Positions 48,251 to 60,222 of a DNA stretch of 64,000 bases are shown here, in pieces. The translations under genes were made by a program, and so were the position numbers. The DNA is from Simmondsia chinensis. Its lineage: Eukaryota > Streptophyta > Magnoliopsida > Caryophyllales > Simmondsiaceae. Below the pieces are notes generated by a model. That model made no database searches. It worked only from the letters and a program-made list of their open reading frames with translations, and had not been told where the DNA came from. Each line of letters opens with the position of its first letter. Position 1 is the stretch's first letter. The stretch lies in NCBI GenBank assembly GCA_018398585.1, contig JAGTTD010000008.1, positions 1,934,501 through 1,998,500 on the forward strand. The letters run 5' to 3'.

Positions 48251-50896
48251 AAGTAACATAATTTCGAAAATAATTTCAAACCGTCTAAAACCGTTTATAA
48301 ATTCTATCATCTCCCCTTTTCAATCCGCCTTTGTCAAGGGGAGGCAAATTCAAGACAATATTTTAGTCGTTCAGGAAGCTTTTCATGCTCTCAAAAACAA
48401 AAGGAAAGGTCGCAACCATTTCATGGCTATTAAGCTCGATCTCTCCAAAGCTTTCGATCAGGTGGAATGGTCCTTCTTTGAAAGTGTCCTAAAAAAATTA
48501 GGTTTCTGCGATCTTTTTGTTGGTTGGATCATGGAATGTGTTTCTTCGGTTAAAGTTAGCCCGGTCCTTAATGGTGAAAGAATTGACCATTTTTCCATTG
48601 CTCGGGGCCTAAGGCAAGGCGATCCCCTTTCCCCTTTTCTTTTCCTTTTTGTTATGGAGGCACTCTCCACCCTTATTCAAGAAGCGGAAAGATTAGGAGA
48701 TTGGAAAAGTTTTAAAATTAAACCTTCTTGCCCCCCCCCCCCCCCCCCCCCCCTTCTTTCTCACCTCTTTTTTGCGGATGATTGCGTCCTTTTTTTCAAT
48801 GCCTCCAAACCCGTTTGTGAAAATATCAAAAAAACTATTTTCACTTTTTGCGCGGCTTTGGGCCAAGAAATTAACCTCCATAAATCCCATGCTTCTTCTC
48901 CTCCAATACCCCTTCTTGGGTAAGAGAAGAATGTTTGGAGATTCTTGGAGTGACTGAAATGGATGAGAATGACAGGTACCTCGGAACTCAAATCCTTTGG
49001 GGTCGATCAAAAAAATGCGCTCTTAACTTTCTTTTTGACAAAATCCGTAACAAAATGTAAGGATGGAAATCAAAACTTCTTTCCCACGCAGGTCGTGAAA
49101 TTCTTCTTAAATCCGTGGTATCGGCCATTCCCTCTTATGTCATGTCTTGCTACAAAATTCCACTTGGTGTCATTAAAAAGCTTAATTGCTCCCTTGCCCG
49201 TTTTTGGTGGAAAGGAGGTGCGATTGAGGACAAAAGTATCCATTGGAAAAGTTGGGATTTCATTTCTCGTCCCAAAATTTTTGGAGGTCTCGGTTTTCGA
49301 GATTTTCAAGGGATCAATAATGCTCTTCTTGCAAAACAAGTTTGAAGGGCCCTCCAAAATCCAAACGCTTTTTGGGTCAAAATTTTTAAAGGTGTTTACT
49401 TCCAAAATTCTTCCATCCTTAAGGCCCCTCTTGGTCCTAATCCCTCTTGGGGCTGGAGAAGCTTTATCGATGGAAGAAACTTTGTTGCAAAAGGTTTACG
49501 ATGGAACATTAACAGTGGTTCTTGCATTAACATTTGGGACGATCAATGGGTCCCTCAGCTCCCCTCATTTTCAGTTGGGCCCAAACCGGCGGGAAACGGG
49601 GTCCCCTCAAAGGTCTCAGATCTTATTATCCCAAGTGCCAGTAAATGGAAATCCGACTCTCTTTTACACCTTTTCCCCAATTGTGTTTCCGAGGCAATCC
49701 TATCAATCCCAATCGAAAATCCATACAGGGATGATTCTCTCATTTGGCACCACAACAAGCACGGTACCTACTCCGTCAAATCGGGCTATAAGCTCTGGTC
49801 TCTTCTTCATAATCCTATCAATCATTCATCCGCATCCACAAGTGCCTCCATTTGCTCCCCTTCTAGCTTTCGTATGCTTTGGTCTCTCCCCATCCCTCCA
49901 AAAATAAAACACTTCATGTGGAGAGCCTCCTCTAATGCTCTCGCAACCTCAGAAAACCTTTGGAAGAGAAATCTCAAACCCCATCCCTTTTGTTCTCGTT
50001 GTGATGGTATCATCGAGTCTACCGAGCATACCCTCATTTTTTGCCCATGGGCAAAGGCTTGTTGGTTTGCCTCCCCCCTCGGCTTCCAAGCAAGGGTTCA
50101 ATGGCTTCCATCATTGGTGGGATTCAATTTGCTCTAACAATGTTTTTAATGCTGACTCTTTATCCAGGATCACCCTCCTTTGTTGGGAAATATGGAAAGG
50201 ACGATGCAAGCTCATTTTTGAATCCACCGTCGTCTCGCCTACGTCAATTGCATATTGTGCTTCTATATCTGCAGCCATTGACAACACCCCTGCTGCTGAC
50301 CCACTCTTGGCCGCTGCTGTTTCCCTCCCGGCTGCTGCTGTTGCTCCAGCTACTTCACCTCCAGCTTCTTCCTCTCGTTGGGCACCACCACCGGATAACT
50401 GGATCAAAATCAACACCGACGCTGCTCTTGACTCCTCAACTGCCCTAGCGGTTGTAGCTCGATCTCCTTCGGGCTTGATTGTGGGAGGATGGTGCGGCAA
50501 CGTTTCAGCTTCTTCTCCGCTTATCGCCGAATGTCTTGCAATAAGAGCCGCTTCCTTCCTTGCATCCTCCTATGGTTGGAAGAATGTTATCATTGAGTCT
50601 GATTGTTTAGTTGCTATTCGCTTTATTTCTCGTTCTTCTCCTATTACGTGGGATGGTAGTGCTATTATTGAGGATATTTTCATGTTAGCCTCTTCTGCTT
50701 ATTTTATTTCTTGCCTTTTTCGTTGGTCACCTAGATCATGTAATAGGGTGGCTCATTTCGTTGCTCGTTGTCACTTGAGTCGTCGTTGTACTCATCACTA
50801 GTGGGCGGCTCCCCCTCCACCTTTGATTTCCCTTGTAAACTTTGATCGGTTATTTATCTAGTTCTCGCCCTCGGACTTTAATGTTCAAAAAAAAAA
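48251..50896 (+). mobile_element. 5'-truncated LINE (RT to RNase H), poly-A tail
   Basis: It begins inside the reverse transcriptase, replacing AT-rich satellite sequence, and ends with TTAATGTTC plus a 10-A tail at 50887-50896. It carries most of ORF2 and no endonuclease. Coding frames are broken several times. The RNase H resembles that of 7303-7680 and belongs to a different lineage from the LINE at 9554. No TSD was found. Confidence 0.85.
48252..50801 (+). pseudogene. LINE reverse transcriptase / RNase H pseudogene with C23 run
   Basis: Reverse-transcriptase motifs: KIISNRLKPFINSIISPFQS, AFVKGRQIQDNILV, MAIKLDLSKAFDQVEW (first catalytic Asp), ARGLRQGDPLSPFLF, and LFFADDCVLFF, an intact FADD box. 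A run of 23 C at 48731-48753 sits between the last two and reads as polyproline. The frame then breaks near 48905. Shifted frames continue with [25 protein letters not shown] and [20 protein letters not shown], a zinc-knuckle region (HPFCSRCDGIIESTEHTLIFC), and the RNase H (50390-50801: DNWIKINTDAAL, PLIAECLAIRAA, VIIESDCLVAIR, CNRVAHFVARCHLS). It is not functional. Confidence 0.88.
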
Positions 50897-51583
50897 TTTA
50901 CCCCTCTTAAAAGGTTTTCAAACAGGAACAAGAAATAACCCTCTTTATCTCCACTGGGCTAAAAATTATAGTTTGTGACAGCTGGTTTCGTCCAATTAGG
51001 CTACCGAATTGGTTGTCACTAAGTTCTTAGTTCTCCAAGCCAGCAAATGCCTAAAATAATATAAAAATAAAAATTATTTTTTAAACTAGCTTTTTAAGAA
51101 AAATATTTTCTAAAATAGCATCTATGTCATCATTTAACTTTTTTATTTTTTATTTTTACTTTCTTATTTTATTTTTAATATATTTATAATTTTTTAAATT
51201 TATAATACTTTCTTAATCACAATAAATAAATTATTTATTAAATATTTAGAATAAATTTTTCTACAAATAATTTTATATAAAATTTAATAAATAATATAAT
51301 TTTATTTATTTATTATAATACATAAAATATTATAAATTTAAAAATGTGTAAAAAAATAAAAAATTGATGACATGGATGCCATTTGGGAAAATATTTTTTT
51401 TAAAAAGATAATTTATAAAATATTTTTTTATTTTTGTGTTATTTTGGGCAATGGCTCTCTCCAAGCGACTTGTTGGTCGCCCTTCAGTAAAGGATAGGAT
51501 TCAATTTCTTTTGTATCAATAAAGATATTCTGTGATCATGTGAAGTCATTACTACCGAGATTCGTGTATGGAAGTCTCAACCA
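50897..51583. other. AT-rich intergenic DNA
   Basis: It contains an inverted pair of AT-rich stretches (around 51050-51130 and 51360-51430, TTTTTAAACTAG/ATTTTTTTTAAA), perhaps an old MITE. No gene. Confidence 0.4.
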
Positions 51584-51613
51584 CCCCCCCCCCCCCCCCC
51601 AAAAAAAAAAAAA
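51584..51613. repeat. C17-A13 homopolymer junction
   Basis: Seventeen C (51584-51600) are followed directly by thirteen A (51601-51613). Confidence 0.9.
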
Positions 51614-51624
51614 TCACACGGGTG

Positions 51625-51780
51625 TCTCAGTTAGTGGCGTCTTTTACCTATGCGGTCATCATCCAGGGGTCAGGAGTTCGATATACCTGCGACTTATTTG
51701 CTCATAGGGATTGTGGGCCTCCTCATGGGCCGAGGTTTATTGGGGCAACTCAGGTTCCTCGTTCCCCCCAAAAAAAAGTC
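51625..51780 (+). mobile_element. tRNA-derived SINE
   Basis: An A-box-like TTAGTGGCGTCTTTTACC and a B-box CAGGAGTTCGATATACC are followed by GGGCCTCCTCATGGGCCGAG, GGTTCCTCGTTCCCCCC and an A-run. The short flanking GTCTCA may be the remainder of a TSD. Confidence 0.7.
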
Positions 51781-51789
51781 TCATTTCCC

Positions 51790-52549
51790 CTTTTTTTTGT
51801 TGCTAATGAGGAACCCGATAAACCCCAGCCCATACAGCGACCTATACAGCCCATACGATGTGGCTCCTTTTGTAGCCAAGAAACATAGTGACGGGAGTTA
51901 TGATCACTTGTGATGGTCATCTCGTAGCCCTCAATTATGCAGACTGGTGATGTCTGGTCTACTATAATATTAGCTTTTGACCGGTGGGGCTTTGTCTTAG
52001 ATCAAATGAGATTATGTTACAAAATAATTTAATTAAATTTTCATTGAATTAATATATAGAAAATTATTGAATCAAACTTTGCTTGCGATTTAAGATATGT
52101 TAGTTTTATTTTTAGTATGTTGACTCTATCTAATTACATAATTTGGAAAATAAAATATCGAATGCAATTATATGTATCTTCTCTAAATTTTAGGTAAGTA
52201 AAATTTATAGAAAACTGTTTTATACTTAACATATTACTAGCGAATTCCCATGTGATGCTTGTTTGTTAGTTTTTTTTAGTTATTGTGTGCTCTAACAATG
52301 TGATCAGTATATAAATAATTGTTTTCCTTGCGATGCATGAAAGATTTTTGTATTTTAACATAGCTTCTTACTTTATACTGAATTTGTGATGATGACAAGT
52401 TCTTTTGTATATATTATACATGTCAAGTGGCGGATCTAGAAAATTTCATCACCGGGGGCATATATTAATATAATAACTATGATAATACTTTCTAATATAT
52501 TATTCAGATAATTTTGTACACATAATATTACTATGTGAAATTTATACAC
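51790..52549. other. Intergenic DNA
   Basis: No gene or repeat that I can support. Confidence 0.4.
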
Positions 52550-52569
52550 TGTATAATCACTAAATACAT

Positions 52570-52694
52570 CATCATCATCAAAACCAATGCCAGAAGGGCT
52601 CCCGCTTGCGCAGGGTCTGGGAGGGGTAGGATGTACGCAACCTTACATTGTACAACAACAACAACAACAAGCCCAGTGCCACGCAGCCTTACAT
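52570..52694 (-). mobile_element. Angio-domain SINE with internal re-joined tail
   Basis: The plus strand reads CCAATGCCAGAAGGGCTCCC, GCAGGGTCTGGGAGGGGTAG, GATGTACGCAACC, then a second AACAACAACAACAACAAGCC, CAGTGCCACGCAGCC. So two tail pieces are joined head to tail. The 20-bp TSD TGTATAATCACTAAATACAT is perfect at 52550-52569 and 52695-52714. Confidence 0.88.
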
Positions 52695-52783
52695 TGTATA
52701 ATCACTAAATACATATCGCGCGTATTTATTAGAATATCTATTTAATCTATTATTGCAAAGACCTCCTTTCCTCCAAAACCCTC

Positions 52784-53128
52784 GGTCATGATTCAAGGTG
52801 GTCTTGAATCATAACCAAGAAGGAAGAGAGTTTGAGATGAGAAAGAATTAAGAAAGAGACGAGGAAGAGATGAAAAGTAGAGAGAATAGAGAGAAGTAAA
52901 GAGAATTGAGATACGTTCTATTACATTGGATGCTTGATTACAGGTGTGGGGATTACTACTTATACTAGACTAAGCTTAGGAATGGCTACTAACTAACACA
53001 AAATATCTAAATTCTAACCAATCTAACTAACTAACTAACATCCTTTCCAAATTAACAACTAATACAATTTAATACAAGTACTAATGACTTTATGCTACGT
53101 ACCTAACCCGTCTATTACACTCATGACA
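52784..53128 (-). mobile_element. Solo LTR (345 bp), related to 6122-6525
   Basis: The minus strand begins TGTCATGAGTG and ends ATCATGACC. CCCTC lies on both sides (52779-52783, 53129-53133), an exact 5-bp TSD. It shares GAGAGAATAGAGAGAAGTAA and the AACTAACTAAC-type stretch with the LTR at 6122 in reverse. No internal region adjoins it. Confidence 0.82.
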
Positions 53129-53192
53129 CCCTCCAATCCCTTAGCCTTGCATTTTCACGAGTCATCTCTTCACCTCCCTCTTACACAACTAA

Positions 53193-53812
53193 GGCTCCGT
53201 TTGTTTCGGGGGAAAATCACATTCTAGGAAGTGGGTTTCCCCTTTTCCTTTATTTGGCGCATCATTAGCTCAAGGAAAAGGTTTTCCGACAGAAAATGTT
53301 TTCCCTCAAATGAGGGAAATTGACTTCCCTTTCAAAATGGGAGAAGTCGTGATTTTAAGTGGCTCAGAAACATTGAAGGTTATCATCACGCAAATTGAGA
53401 TCGAATCAAAATAAACCAGACTGTACTATAAACATTTAACGTCAACAACGGACAAGAATTAAACTAAATAATTAAAAGCAGCTTGGATACTACTTCATTA
53501 TTGTTGTAAAGAACAACTCTAATCAAGTTGAATTGTTATATAATATTATAGAAAAAAATTATCTAGGTAATATTTTATCTTCTTACTTTATATACGTTGT
53601 ATTATTACTTATGTTGTCCTATGAAAAGATATAAAATGATTAGTGAAAAATATTTTTGTAAAACATACACGAATACATCACAATGGGGAATTAATTTTTC
53701 CTTTGAAACAAACAACAGAAAACCCCACTCGAAATTTATATTTCCTTGGAAAACCTTTTCCGAAGAAAAATCAATTCCTAGACTCTACTTTTCCGTCAAA
53801 ACAAATGAAGCC
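53193..53812. mobile_element. PIF/Harbinger-like MITE, longest copy of the 'TTTTCC' family
   Basis: The ends are GGCTCCGTTTGTTTCGGGGG and, from the right, GGCTTCATTTGTTTTGACGG, with TAA on both sides (53190-53192, 53813-53815). The body contains GGAAAAGGTTTTCCGACAGA and AAATTGACTTCCC. Confidence 0.78.
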
Positions 53813-53815
53813 TAA

Positions 53816-55564
53816 ATCAAAAGAAATAAAAAAAAATAAAATTTGTATAAAATCACAAAAAAAGAGTACAATTTTAAGCTACTAAATAAAAACAAATTAA
53901 AAACATAATTCATATAAATCAAAAGAAAACAAAAAAAGATATAACCCCAAATTTGAAGCTAATTTTTTTTAAAAAAAATCTTAATTAAATCCTATACATA
54001 AGCCCACAAAAAATTCAAACAGTGAAACCATAAAAATAAATCAAGCATTCTTTAATAGAGAATGTAATCAAAATTTTACTTCATTCATATAATAATTCAA
54101 ATAAAAATAATGTACAATTCTGTTATATTAATAAAAATGATGAATTATGATTCTAATAATTTTACATATTGTAAAACAGACTAAAAATTTAACTTATTAA
54201 AATATCACATAACTAATAGAATAACATACATAATACAATAACATTCGACAACACTTAAACAAAGTTATAGCACATTGAGTTAAGTTTAATCAAGTTCTTT
54301 TAAAAAGTTAGAGAATTATAAGAAAAATGAAATTCAAATTTATAATTATAACTAAGGACAATATTCTTCGAATATACATAGTTGACTTCAAATTTTCAAT
54401 GATATATTATTACTGCTTGATATATAATTATTTTCAAAAGTTAGCCCATCTGTATTGATCAATTATTTTCAGAAGGATTTCATAAAAGTAAGACAATAAT
54501 AACTTTATAAAATAACTAGATTAAAAAAAATGTTTAGAAAAAAATATTAGTTCAGAACAATATAACAAGCATACAAACATATCATGGTATATGAAAATTA
54601 ACAAGTTACAAAAAAATATTTATACACATAATAAAAAATTATTAGCTTTGACAAATAACAAATTTATTATTGTTCTTGATTGTAAAATTAAAGTGTTTAA
54701 AAGTAAATACATAAAAGAAGTAAATGAATCATATCTATCTCATTAATTCTATCATAGCAAAGTCCCCCCACCCATAAGCCTCCAAATTAAAACGTACAAT
54801 TCTGGGTGAACAATCTTCCAATTGGCCATGTAACAATTTTTATCATTTATCATATTTATTCAATGCATTAAAGAAAATAATTAAAATATCTCTATAAACA
54901 CATAAAAAGGAGAATGTAAATACAAGTCACAAAAATTAGAAGGAAAAAAATAGAGCAACATAACATTAACATTGAGAAAGGAGAGAAAAATATAGAATTA
55001 TAAAGTATTCTGGCATTTATTTAAATATTTGAATACATAGAAAATCTAATAGATAAAAAAATTGACAGAAATAAAATTCTATGCGCACCAACTGAAAAGA
55101 AAAACATGCAATCATCAAGATATAAAAGAAAAGAAGAACATAGGAAGAGAAAACGGATAAAAACAAAAATGTAAATGCAACAGCAAAACTAAAAATGAAA
55201 AAAAGGGTAAGAATATATGTAATCGAGTGAAAAGAAAATGAAAAAAAATGAAGAGTACAAATTATAGATGACATTTACTAAAATAAATTAAAGATAGACA
55301 TACCAACAAAAATGATGAAAAGTAAACAGATACAAAAATAAATAGCTATAAAATGATGCAATAAAGAGAACAAAAAAAGGAAATATAAAAAATACGAACT
55401 AGTGAAAGCATTTACTTAAGGCAATGAAAGAAAACGATAAAAAATTAAATACAAAAAAAAAATGATACAAAAATAATATCTAAAAGAGATAAAATGAAAA
55501 AGAGAATTCCAGGTCAAATACTCACTTATAAATTGAACAAAGCCAACGATTAAATCAAAATTTA
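53816..55564. other. AT-rich intergenic DNA
   Basis: A-rich low-complexity sequence without gene signals, similar in composition to 41.5-45.9 kb. Confidence 0.45.
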
Positions 55565-55572
55565 TATGTAAT

Positions 55573-57484
55573 TAGAGGTGGCCACGAGTCGGGTCGGGCT
55601 GGGCCGGGGCCCGGCCGGCCCTGGTTGGACCGCTTCCTTCAGCTTTAAATAAAAAAAAATAAAATTTAAATAATACAAAGTCGTTTTGTACTAAAATTAT
55701 TATAATTCATTGATAAATAATATGAGATACAAATATATTTTTTTCCGAGTACTAATAATGCTAAATATATATGTTCAAAAAAAATAATGCTAAATATATG
55801 TAATAAAATAAAATATACAATAAGTAATAGTAAATAATGGTAAATATCTTATCAAAAAAATAATTATAAATAAATAACGTAACAAGTACAAATACAACGC
55901 AGTTGGAGCCTAATATTTAAAAGTACAAATTTATTTATCAAAAAATTACAAAGCTTGATGTATGGGGGGTGCGGTCATCTTTTGACGTAAATATTTAAAA
56001 GTAAATAATTGACATACAAAAGTGTTGATATCAGTCGCATGGGAGGGTTGCTGTGCCATCGTTTGACGTATCAGTGGTGCAGTAGTCTTCTTCATCGCTC
56101 GATGAATCCAGCTTCATTCTCTGTTGATTCCTTACCTCAGCTAGCAGCCAATCCTTCAAGCACACGGACATCTCCAAGCTTGACGGTGATAGCTTCGCCC
56201 TCTTCATTCCAAACAACCTGCCACCAAGACTGAAAGCACACTCAGATGCTACTAAAGACACCGGACAATTTAGTATATCACGTGCCATGGTGGAAAGCAC
56301 GGGATACTGGGTTAGCCGGGTTTCGACTTCCATATGTCCGACGTCAACAAGAACATGCTCGTGTTCGTCGCAAAAAGTGTTAAGATCCCGGCTTTCATAC
56401 TGTGGTACAACGTAAAAGCATCCTGCTTTACGGTGTTCCGAGGAACCCTCACAGTGGCGGGGTTCACCCATTGTTGGAGGTAGTCGACGAAATATGGGTT
56501 TTCACCGGCATTGAAAGGCCTTTCACCCAAAATTATATATTTAGCTAGCCCCTTTCGATTGCCCTCTTGAGAGAACTTAAAATTAGCAAGTACACCGGTC
56601 ACTTGCTGTACTAGACGTTGTTGGCTCTTATCTGGGCATTGCTCGGGATGGCATCTAAGTATATGTCTGCTTAATGTGCCTGTCCCACTGCCAGGTTGAT
56701 GGCAAAAAGTCCTATTAAGAGTAAAGTGATTCCATACCCCACTAATTGTACGCCTAGTAGTAGAGGTACTACTTTCAGGCTGGGCTTCGGTGGTGGACAT
56801 GGGTTCCTCATCAGTTTGTGAGTCTCCAACCCCACCACCCGACTCATGATAATCTCGTTGTTGTTCAAAGTCCCAATCATCAGTGTATGGGGGTGATGGG
56901 CCTGGTTATATAAAAGCTTGTTCTTCCGTATTAAGTATGACAATTTTACTCCTTTTAGGGAATATGGGTAGCCGAAAAGAGCTAGAAGTAGCACGACCGG
57001 CTCCAGAGGATGATGAAGAGTTGTGTGCCATATTAGTATAAGTGATTGGTATTTATAAAATACAAGTAGTAATGCAAATTAAATAACTAAAAATACGAAC
57101 CAAATAAAATTGCGATACTAAAATTACCGAAACGAGAAAACAATGAAATTCGAACTTCAGCCAAACACTTTACGAACTTTGAACTTTAAAGCACAATTTT
57201 GCAATTAAGAAAGTTGAAAAAGATGGGATATGATGAATGTATAGAGAGAGAAGAGAGGATTGAAGATTTGATGAGGAAATGGGTTGGGGAGGATTAAGTA
57301 TTTATAAAAAAATATATATATAATTTTATTTTTTTTTAATTTCAGAGCCGGCCGTTGGGCAACTGCTCTCTTGGAGCTGGGCCCAGCGGCTTATTTTTTT
57401 TGGCCCTTGGCCCCGCCCGAGGTAGACCGGGCTCGGGCCGGGCCAGGCCCCAGACGGGCCGACCTGGCCCGTTGGCCACCCCTA
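55573..57484 (-). mobile_element. Internally deleted hAT derivative (1912 bp)
   Basis: The ends are TAGAGGTGGCC and GGCCACCCCTA, with a perfect 8-bp TSD, TATGTAAT (55565-55572 and 57485-57492). GC-rich GGCCCGG subterminal repeats are present at both ends. It is the same family as 17903-21058 but opposite in orientation. It lacks the catalytic core, so it is non-autonomous. Confidence 0.95.
56031..57031 (-). pseudogene. hAT transposase with core and zinc-finger deletions
   Basis: The start near 57031 and the N-terminal part match the transposase at 18380. The BED finger has lost its CxxC segment: FTLNRTFCHQPGSGTGTL here, against a version with CKLCDPP there. After LTSDIWKSKPG (56312) the sequence jumps, out of frame, to TQYPVLSTMARDILNCPVSL. 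That removes ~1.2 kb corresponding to about 19140-20315 of the other copy, and with it the catalytic acidic residues. The C-terminus (ASECAFSLGGRLFG, SSLEMSVCLKDWLLAE) is retained. Confidence 0.92.
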
Positions 57485-57492
57485 TATGTAAT

Positions 57493-57920
57493 AGACAATT
57501 AAAAACTGAAGGAGTTCCACAATAACTAACAAGAGTCATAATCATTTAAAGCAAAAGGGCAATGAACATCATATATTGTTCTCTATAAGCTATAATTCCT
57601 CACAAAAAATTTCAAACCAACAAAATTGTGTAGAAGATATATACAAATGACAACAAAATATCACTAATACTTACAAATAAAATCAGCCCATTATTTCACT
57701 CAAAAGGGGAAAAAAAAAAAAAAAAAAAAAAAAAGCCAATGTTGTCTACCATATACACGGCCACAAACAACAATACAGAGCGGTCATCTGCCTGTATTCT
57801 TTAAGGTGAGAACGTCCATCTATGTTTTATCTGAATAATAACAAAATATAATTAATATATAAAAAGAAATAAATAGTTTTAATCAAAACAATAATTTTTA
57901 TTTAGGAAATAAACACCATC
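57493..57920. other. Intergenic; poly-A tract at ~57709-57734
   Basis: No gene. An A-run of about 26 bases near 57709-57734 may mark a retroposed sequence. Confidence 0.4.
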
Positions 57921-57923
57921 CGT

Positions 57924-57946
57924 GCATTACACGGGAAAAAACCTAG
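57924..57946 (+). mobile_element. Helitron-like 3' terminus
   Basis: CCGTGCATTACACGG is a perfect five-base-pair hairpin, followed by GAAAAAACCTAG and then T, the arrangement expected at a Helitron 3' end. It shares CCGTGCAT and CTAGTAT with 45960-45992. Confidence 0.65.
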
Positions 57947-58677
57947 TATTCTATGATTATGAAAGGTAACAGATAACACATAATAACATTTTTCTTTGAT
58001 AAATAGCATATAATAATATTATATATGCCATCGTTTAAAACAAACTAAAAGAGCTAAAAGCATGTACAAATATTTGTAATGTTTTAACTGTTAATAAGAC
58101 TATTTGATTATGACCTAATACATTTTTAGGCTATGATATACTATATTTTATACAACAAAAATAATGAAATAAAATAATTTTAGACTATTTAATTAGCACC
58201 GTAATATTTTGAAAATTCTCATAATCATTTGAACAAAAGGCTAAAAGCTCGATAACAGCTCGTATTGAATTCTTGTTAAGCCCGAGTTAAAAAAAGAAGA
58301 CACTCGACTTGGTTACATCCCGAGGGGCCGAGCCCGAAAGGGTTTGGAGACACGAGCCACGTAGCTCCCTTACGCAATCCACAGGACAATCCCATTTGCC
58401 ATGTCCCAGTAGGGAGCTCACCCTCACATGCGCACATTCAGAGTTGGGCCCATTTTTTTACACTTTGTATTGGCCCAACCCACGTATTCAGATTTTAACT
58501 TACCAAGACACTAAACAATTTAAACAGTTGCTTAAAAACTTCAATTTATTAAGGATTATTTTAAAAATTAATAATTATATTATAAATTTATTTCTACTAT
58601 ATATTATTATTTATGATTAAAAAAATAAAGACCAAAGTTAATAAATTATAAACACATATTTATTATTTAAAAATTTC
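57947..58677. other. Intergenic DNA
   Basis: A GC-richer piece at 58310-58470 (GGGGCCGAGCCCG, CACGAGCCACGTAGCTCCC) is not recognisable. The rest is AT-rich. Confidence 0.4.
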
Positions 58678-58800
58678 AACTGGGTGTCCTAGAAAACAGC
58701 CTCCCCTTCAGGGTACCTCCCAGAAGGAGGAAGGCTGAGTACATCAACCCCCCGACCCTGCTTTACAGGAGTTCTTTGAGGCACTGGGATTGTTGTTGTT
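58678..58800 (+). mobile_element. Angio-domain SINE tail
   Basis: GGGTGTCCTAGAAAACAGCC, CTTCAGGGTACCTCCC, GGCTGAGTACATCAACC, GAGGCACTGGG, ending ATTGTTGTTGTT. The 5S head is missing. Confidence 0.85.
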
Positions 58801-58964
58801 ATATAAAAGACTCATATAAACACATATTCACATAATGTCAAAACTTGCTTAGGCCCCTAAGACCTCAGGACCGACCATGCTCCATGGCTAAGTAGTTATG
58901 TTACTTGAATTTAGAAACTCTTGTCGACTTCAACTCTAGCAATAGTTTTATCACTAGATTAAGG

Positions 58965-59200
58965 CTCTGTTTGTTTTGATACAAAACAATTTCATGGTTA
59001 CAACCATAAATATGAAAAATATTTTCCTTCATCGCATAAGAATCAACTTCCCCTCAACGAAAGAGGAAATCATTTTGATTTTCCTTTTGCGGATAAGAAA
59101 CATTTTTTCATAATTTTACGTAATATGCTTCACTTCGATCTCGATTTGGACAATCACGGACATTATACAAATTTATAAAATAAACTATTTTTTTAGCTAA
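58965..59200. mobile_element. MITE of the 'TTTTCC-TCAACG' family
   Basis: TTAAGGCTCTGTTTGTTTTG at the left edge, then AATATTTTCCTTCATCGC, CAACTTCCCCTCAACGAAAG. The right terminus is unclear. Confidence 0.55.
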
Positions 59201-59333
59201 GGACGGCTTTGCTTTTTGCTCGTGTCTTATTTCCCTTTGTCTGTCTCAATATAGTAGCAGTTCTATAAATGAGGTCACGGGAATCTTGAGACAACTTAGA
59301 AACATTTATTTCAGCTGATTCAGCAGTTAAAAC

Positions 59334-59697
59334 TAGGGGCTCGCAAAGCTCGAGCTCCTAGGCCCGCGAGTGTAAACGAGTCTGAGTTAACTTTTTTTAG
59401 TATAAAATATTTACTTAAATATTGCTTAATAAAGCTATATTGGAGCCTGAATAAGCCGAACTCGAGCTTGAACGAGCCTATATTGAGTTTATATGAGCCA
59501 AAATATTGCAAGTCTAACTTAAAGCTCACCGAGTTTAGATCGATCCGAGCGGAGCCTGAGCTTTTGAAGAGCCAAGCTTGAGCCCAAATTTTCAAAGCTC
59601 AGTGAGCTTCGAGCCGAGCTTGAGCTAAGCTTAAAGCTAAATAGCCGAGCCTCAAGCTTGGGAAACTTAGGCTCAGCTTGGCTCAAATACACCCCTA
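59334..59697. mobile_element. hAT-type MITE (364 bp)
   Basis: It begins TAGGGGCTCGC and ends ACACCCCTA. The 8-bp flanks GTTAAAAC (59326-59333) and TTTAAAAC (59698-59705) differ at one base. The body of GAGCTCG/CGAGCC motifs matches 2765-3207. Confidence 0.8.
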
Positions 59698-60222
59698 TTT
59701 AAAACATTTACCATCCCTCCAACAAAAAGTGAGATGGAGCCAAAAAGCTCAGAGTCAGTTTGATATTGATTTTAGTTTTAAAAAAATTAAAAGTAAAGTT
59801 TCTTAAAAAAAGTTTTCTGTTTTCTGGGTTTTTTATTTTCAGTTTTTTCTAAGTATGCGTAAAAACTAAAAAAAATCAGAAATAAGAAAAAAGTTGTTTT
59901 CAAAATCTGGCATATTCGGAAAGTTATCCCAAACAAATCCTTAACAGATATAGCAAAACTGAACTGGTATATTCAGACTTGAAATCGAGGATTCAAACAG
60001 CAAGAGCTTGAGCGCGGCTCTTCTTGAAGAAATCGTATGCATTGATATGTCTTCTACTCGAAGCTGGAAATGTTGAGCATGAATATGAGAGCTTTTTGCA
60101 CAAAGAACTCTGAAAAAGACAGGTTGTATTATGATGATAAAATCATTGTCTAGGCACTGCAGTCACAAAGTTTAAGATAACCTGGCACGAAATGAAATCG
60201 CGGTCTGCAGTTCCGTTATAGA

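Noticed and set aside
48228..48923. Intact 231-aa protein gene
   Set aside because: It is a truncated LINE reverse transcriptase whose first codons come from the flanking repeat.
51568..51913. Overlapping plus-strand open frames at 51568-51888 and 51650-51913
   Set aside because: They read through a C/A homopolymer and a tRNA-derived SINE.
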